Both the position numbers and the translations under genes were made by a program. A model generated the notes under the pieces. The model worked only from the letters and a program-made list of their open reading frames with translations, made no database searches and was not told the DNA's origin. 27,948 nucleotides of DNA from CAZIRF01 sp964541755 (GTDB lineage: Bacteria; Spirochaetota; Spirochaetia; Treponematales; Breznakiellaceae), in NCBI GenBank assembly GCA_964541755.1, contig CAZIRF010000039.1, positions 1-27,948 of the forward strand, written 5' to 3'. Numbering within the stretch: position 1 is the first letter of the stretch; every line of letters begins with the position of its first letter. Shown piece after piece: positions 25,177 to 27,948 of the stretch.

Positions 25177-25568
25177 TTATCCGATAGGCTCACGTAAGGC
25201 TTCCTTAAGAACCTGTGAGTAGTTGACGCGTTGAGCCTCGGCGGCTTCGTTAAGCCAATACGGAATGGTGAGCGTTTTCTTGACTGAACGGTTGCGAATC
25301 TCGTCCCCGACCATATCAGGGCGGCCCTCTACAGGGGCGACGAAGGAGCCCGGCTCGACGGGGATCGCAGCAGGATCGGAGCTGACGGGTATCGTGTCTC
25401 CATCCTCGATCATGCCGTAGAGGTGAAGCGAGAGTCCTCGCGGGCCATGGAAAGGGATTCCTCCAGTGTATCTCCGGCGGACACGCAACCAGGAAGATCG
25501 GGGAAATCCACAGAATACCCCCCTGACTCGACGCGGCGGAAATATCCAGGATACAGATACGTTTTCAT
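25177..25568 (-). pseudogene. hicB: Frameshifted hicB antitoxin gene
   Basis: The first frame starts at ATG 25568 (MKTYLYPGYF) and reads the HicB partial RNase-H fold (VDFPDLPGCVSAGDTLEES) as far as MARE near 25437. The family continuation GLSLHLYGM lies in the next frame and runs on to 25177, ending in a ribbon-helix-helix-like part (KKTLTIPYWLNEAAEAQRVN). A single missing base at about 25435-25440 explains the break. The gene starts 1 base after the hicA stop. The antitoxin is very likely inactive, consistent with its toxin partner being truncated. Confidence 0.8.
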
Positions 25569-25569
25569 C

Positions 25570-25704
25570 TCAAGCCTCCAGATCAAGCCCGGCTTGCCGA
25601 GCGATACTCCGAACCGTCCCCGGCGCCAGGTCCTTCCTTGGGTGAGGCACCGTTACATTGCCGGGCTTGGTCGGGTGAATGAGTTGGACATGCGACCCGA
25701 CTAA
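25570..25704 (-). pseudogene. hicA: Truncated hicA toxin gene (C-terminal part)
   Basis: The reading frame encodes GSHVQLIHPTKPGNVTVPHP and then RKDLAPGTVRSIARQAGL, the characteristic second half of HicA mRNA interferase, including the catalytic His of GSH. The N-terminal part is missing: just upstream, at about 25702, the sequence changes to the repeat end described at 25711-25765, with a stop in frame. It is immediately followed by hicB. It cannot make an intact toxin. Confidence 0.8.
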
Positions 25705-25710
25705 TTACCC

Positions 25711-25765
25711 AAAAAGCGGAACTTGGTCACCGGTGAAAAGCGGAACTTTTAAACCGGTGTTGACA
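25711..25765 (-). mobile_element. Insertion-sequence end remnant with a 24-bp double repeat
   Basis: AAAAGCGGAACTT occurs at 25712 and 25736, and ACCGGTG at 25729 and 25753, so two 24-bp repeats stand in tandem. Read on the minus strand, the segment begins TGTCAACACCGGTTT. A TG tip followed by multiple short repeats resembles the termini of IS21-family elements. No transposase gene is attached. It abuts the broken 5' side of hicA. The family assignment is tentative. Confidence 0.45.
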
Positions 25766-25899
25766 ATTGCTCTTCTGTAGCACCGCCCCGGGGGTTTCCT
25801 GTTTTTTGAAAAATTACAAAGCACATAAAACGGGCTTCAACCGGACTCAGGCATGTAAGCCCTCGCCGGTCAAGCACTTCTTATGTGGACTGGTTTTGA

Positions 25900-25928
25900 T
25901 TGACAATCACGGTTTCTGTAATTATGAT
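25900..25928 (+). promoter_or_regulatory. Promoter of brnTA
   Basis: TTGACA (25900-25905) and TATGAT (25923-25928) are exactly 17 bp apart. Transcription would start at about 25935, which coincides with the first possible ATG of brnT; no Shine-Dalgarno is visible, so the message may be leaderless. The spacer 25766-25899 holds no gene that I can support. Confidence 0.65.
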
Positions 25929-25934
25929 ATAATT

Positions 25935-26225
25935 ATGAGCATGATCAAGATCCAATGGGATCCGGACAAAGCCTCATCGAATCTATCAAAGCATGGTGTA
26001 ACCTTCGATGAAGCAAGAACAGTATTCTTCGATCCATTGGCACGTTTGATTCATGACCCGGAACATTCAGATGATGAGGATCGCTTCATCCTGCTTGGCC
26101 TCAGTAACATTTCACGGCTTCTGGTGGTCTGTCATTGTTACCGGGAAAATGAAGAAAGCATCAGAATAATTTCGGCCAGGAAAGCTACCAAGAAAGAGTC
26201 AACCTGGTATGGAGGTACCGTATGA
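25935..26225 (+). CDS. brnT: BrnT-family toxin (ribonuclease)
   Basis: This 96-residue protein starts at ATG 25935 (MSMIKIQWDP) or two codons later. It shows the BrnT pattern: WDPDKASSNLSKHGVTFDEA at the N-terminus, then FFDPLARL, DRFILLGLS and the C-terminal IRIISARKATKKE. BrnT folds like RelE-type ribonucleases and blocks translation; it is neutralised by BrnA, encoded directly downstream with a 4-base overlap. The open frame runs upstream to 25767, but the promoter at 25900-25928 argues against that start. All family motifs look intact, so the pair is probably functional. Confidence 0.88.
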   Translation: MSMIKIQWDPDKASSNLSKHGVTFDEARTVFFDPLARLIHDPEHSDDEDRFILLGLSNISRLLVVCHCYRENEESIRIISARKATKKESTWYGGTV

Positions 26226-26431
26226 AAACCGAATACGATTTCTCGCAGTCCACACCAAACCCCTACGCGCGAAAGCTCAAACAGCAAATAACGATTCGCA
26301 TTGATCCCGAGACCATCAGTTACTTCAAATCCTTGGCCGAGGAAACCGGGATTAGCTATCAAAATCTGATAAATCTCTACCTGAGCGACTGTGCAAAAAA
26401 TCACCGAAAGCTCGAATTGAGCTTTCAATAG
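26222..26431 (+). CDS. brnA: BrnA-family antitoxin
   Basis: This 69-residue antitoxin has the family N-terminus (KTEYDFSQSTPNPYARKLKQ) and a ribbon-helix-helix part (QITIRIDPETISYFKSLAEE, then TGISYQNLINLYLSDCAK). It binds BrnT and normally represses the operon as the complex. Its ATG overlaps the brnT stop (ATGA), giving the usual toxin-first order of brnTA. The inverted-repeat region follows its stop. Confidence 0.9.
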   Translation: MKTEYDFSQSTPNPYARKLKQQITIRIDPETISYFKSLAEETGISYQNLINLYLSDCAKNHRKLELSFQ

Positions 26432-26471
26432 AAAGTCGGAAGATTTCCGGCCAGCGGAATTGGTCCATATA

Positions 26472-26523
26472 GCCAGCGGGGTCCCCCCCGCTGGCCGCCG
26501 TCGGCAGACACAAAGTACGGCGG
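26472..26523. repeat. Two adjacent GC-rich hairpins after brnA
   Basis: GCCAGCGGGG (26472-26481) pairs perfectly with CCCCGCTGGC (26486-26495) around a TCCC loop. CCGCCGT (26495-26501) pairs with ACGGCGG (26517-26523). A smaller CGGAA-GAT-TTCCG hairpin lies just before them. There is no T-run, so they are not standard terminators. Confidence 0.75.
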
Positions 26524-26533
26524 TGATTTGTGG

Positions 26534-26599
26534 GCCTAATCCCCTCTTGACCCGCAGCGCAATTACAAAGCGCGGTGTCGGGTCGAAGTTGGATTAGGC
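26534..26599. repeat. Nested inverted repeat, attC-like in layout
   Basis: Three nested arm pairs share one axis: GCCTAATCC (26534-26542) with GGATTAGGC (26591-26599), GACCCG (26549-26554) with CGGGTC (26579-26584), and GCGC (26557-26560) with GCGC (26570-26573). The outer and middle arms are separated by unpaired six-base spacers on both sides. This order of outer arm, unpaired spacer, inner arm and variable tip is that of an integron attC site. However, the outer core is ATTAGGC rather than the canonical GTTAGGC. It lies between the brnTA pair and the minus-strand two-helix gene. Confidence 0.5.
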
Positions 26600-26610
26600 G
26601 GGGGGTATTT

Positions 26611-26790
26611 TCATATAAATTGAATAAGCATTTTGAAAACAAACATTGCTAGAAGAAAAACGCTTATTCCAAATATTGCGATCCCTAACTTCTTCATTTT
26701 TATGTATTTGTCATCTTTAATCGTCATCCATTGAACACCATAAAGCAGACCAATTATCGAAGCAAATAATATACCGATATTTCCAAGCAT
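26611..26790 (-). CDS. Small two-helix membrane protein, candidate immunity protein
   Basis: This 59-residue ORF begins MLGNIGILFASIIGLLYGVQ and has two hydrophobic segments (about 3-22 and 35-58) joined by a short basic loop (KDDKYIKMKK). Its ATG comes 6 bases after the stop of the RHS toxin-tip gene, with a weak AGGT ribosome site, so the two are probably cotranslated. RHS C-terminal toxins are normally followed directly by their immunity gene, so I infer that role. A membrane immunity protein would suit a toxin that acts on the inner membrane. The DNA is AT-rich, like the toxin tip and unlike the chromosome. I know of no named family for it. Confidence 0.65.
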   Translation of the reverse strand: MLGNIGILFASIIGLLYGVQWMTIKDDKYIKMKKLGIAIFGISVFLLAMFVFKMLIQFI

Positions 26791-26796
26791 AATTAC

Positions 26797-27450
26797 CTAC
26801 CAAGAAAAAGAGAATGCTGTAAATGAGGTGCCATCTCCGTTTTTAACAGTTGCAGGAAGATTTATATCATCAATAATTAATGGTAGTTTTCTACCGGCAA
26901 CTCCTCCAACAAACAATCGACTAAGACCATCACCAAATACTGAAAGACCCAGTATTATTCCAGTTTGTGCGCTCTTTGCATTAAGCACCTTTTCTTTGCC
27001 CAAATATAAAGTTCCAACCAAAATTCCTACACCTAATGCAGTCTCTCCTGTTCCAACCATTCCTTCAAACACCCTCTCTTTCCAGTTTAGTTTTTGTTCT
27101 TGATTATAACAATATTCAATGAATTCCTCATGTTCCGAATTTAGGTTATATGAGCCATCTTCCAATAAACGCAAAACATCTCCATTGGGAGCAATGAATT
27201 CTGCATACCCCTCTTTAGCAAGGACTTTTACTTCAATATCATCTCCTCCATCAACCTCAATTTGCTCACCAAAAACCAAAGTATTACCATTTTGAGTTAA
27301 TTCTACATCTTGATTATATGAATATCGGAATTTTTCTTTTTCCATCATATTTTTGCTAGCATCCGCTTCTTCAGCTTTTGCCAATTCTGCAACTTGCGCT
27401 TCTCCACTCAACCCCCACGGATCTGTGAACTCTAGCGGTCTCTCGATAAT
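26797..27450 (-). pseudogene. Orphan RHS C-terminal toxin tip
   Basis: The open frame starts after a TGA at 27451-27453 and reads IERPLEFTDPWGLSGEAQ. PLEFTDPWGL is the typical end of an RHS repeat core, where the conserved shell gives way to the variable toxin. The variable part (about 200 residues) has a charged, beta-rich first half (DVELTQNGNTLVFGEQIEVD) and a Gly-rich hydrophobic second half (GETALGVGILVGTLYLG, then GIILGLSVFGDGLSRLFVGG), and ends FTAFSFSW. It resembles no nuclease or deaminase I know; the hydrophobic part suggests a membrane-acting toxin. The RHS body is absent, so this is a displaced tip, silent unless recombined. It is distinctly AT-rich. Confidence 0.7.
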
Positions 27451-27478
27451 TCACGATGTGCGTTATAGATAGGGCCTC

Positions 27479-27501
27479 TTATACTGCGCCCTTTTGTCAA
27501 T
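27479..27501 (-). repeat. Possible terminal repeat of the IS3-like element
   Basis: TTATACTGCGCCCTTTTGTC and the following bases resemble IS150-group ends (TGTACTG...CCCC...). They lie about 30 bases beyond the transposase stop, where the element's right end is expected. The other end is outside the window, so no pairing can be tested. Confidence 0.35.
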
Positions 27502-27528
27502 ACAAAAAACAAAGTAGTTTAAGGTGGA

Positions 27529-27948
27529 TTACGCCGCCTTGTTTTCCTGGCTAACTGCCTGGAATGATTGATACACCTCATCAGGAGTTAGATATTCCAT
27601 ACTTTGATGAAATCTCCTTGTGTTATAAAACGTGAAATATCGATCAATGCCCTCCCTCAATTCGCGTACCGTTTCGTAGTGCCTCAAGTAGATGTCTTCA
27701 TATTTCAGAGATCGCCAGAGGCGCTCAATATAGATGTTGTCCAAGGCCCGGTTTTTTCCATCCATGCTGATTTTAACCCCATACTCATGAAGTACACTGG
27801 TCCAGCATTCCGATGTGAACTGACAGCCTTGATCGGTATTGAAAATCGCAGGGGCTCCCCACATTTCAATGGTGTCTCGTAAACAGTTGGCAAGTAACCG
27901 TCAATTTCATCCCAACTTGACAATTGAATCCGGTCTTACTCGATATGG
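27529..27948 (-). pseudogene. IS3-family transposase (OrfB), C-terminal part, frameshifted
   Basis: From 27864 to 27529 the frame encodes the end of an rve-type integrase core: IFNTDQGCQFTS with the second catalytic Asp, and IERLWRSLKYEDIYLR with the catalytic Glu, then the usual FHQSMEYLTPDEVY end. In the full element a DDE transposase cuts and inserts the IS. Upstream, the matching residues (SSWDEIDGYL) lie in another frame at about 27885-27923, while CLRDTIEMWGAP reads in the main frame. A small deletion near 27885 therefore seems to break the gene. The 5' part lies beyond the window edge. The element sits directly upstream of the RHS tip. Confidence 0.75.

Noticed and set aside
25767..25934. 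Longer N-terminus for BrnT
   Set aside because: The extension has no family resemblance and includes a well-placed promoter at 25900-25928.

Overview
The window looks like a chromosomal segment of a GC-rich spirochaete, probably Treponema or a relative. This is an inference. It rests on a class I lysyl-tRNA synthetase (known mainly from archaea, spirochaetes and some alphaproteobacteria), two lipoproteins with spirochaete-like signal peptides, and the general gene style. No rRNA or tRNA gene was seen.

Positions 1-13829 are all on the minus strand. Read in the direction of transcription, they start with a three-gene signalling operon (13829-10724): a membrane PAS protein that lacks a kinase catalytic domain, a NarL-type response regulator, and a 7TM histidine kinase. 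Next come a Cof-type HAD phosphatase and purB. A hairpin-rich spacer follows (8025-8267), then a tight guaB-purA-guaA operon ending in a strong terminator. purB, guaB, purA and guaA together encode both branches from IMP to AMP and GMP. Beyond a 6 x 16 bp tandem array lie lysK and a Uup-like ABC-F ATPase.

Positions 14013-21398 carry individually expressed genes on both strands: a large lipoprotein with three repeated N-terminal domains and a likely beta-propeller, a VapBC-like toxin-antitoxin pair, a second lipoprotein with a Gly/Glu/Thr linker, an RluA-family pseudouridine synthase, a truncated beta-rich fragment, a LysE-family exporter and a histidine phosphatase.

Positions 21440-25144 hold nrdA-nrdB, a class I ribonucleotide reductase. 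They are preceded by two NrdR-box-like repeats exactly 32 bp apart. The genes look less GC-rich than their neighbours.

Positions 25145-27948 form an accessory scrapyard: a broken hicAB pair, a 24-bp double repeat resembling an insertion-sequence end, an intact brnTA toxin-antitoxin pair, a cluster of inverted repeats, an AT-rich orphan RHS C-terminal toxin tip with a 59-residue two-helix candidate immunity protein, and a frameshifted IS3-family transposase running off the window. The RHS tip with its partner is the best candidate for an undescribed system. The headless sensor operon and the palindrome cluster before guaB also deserve attention.
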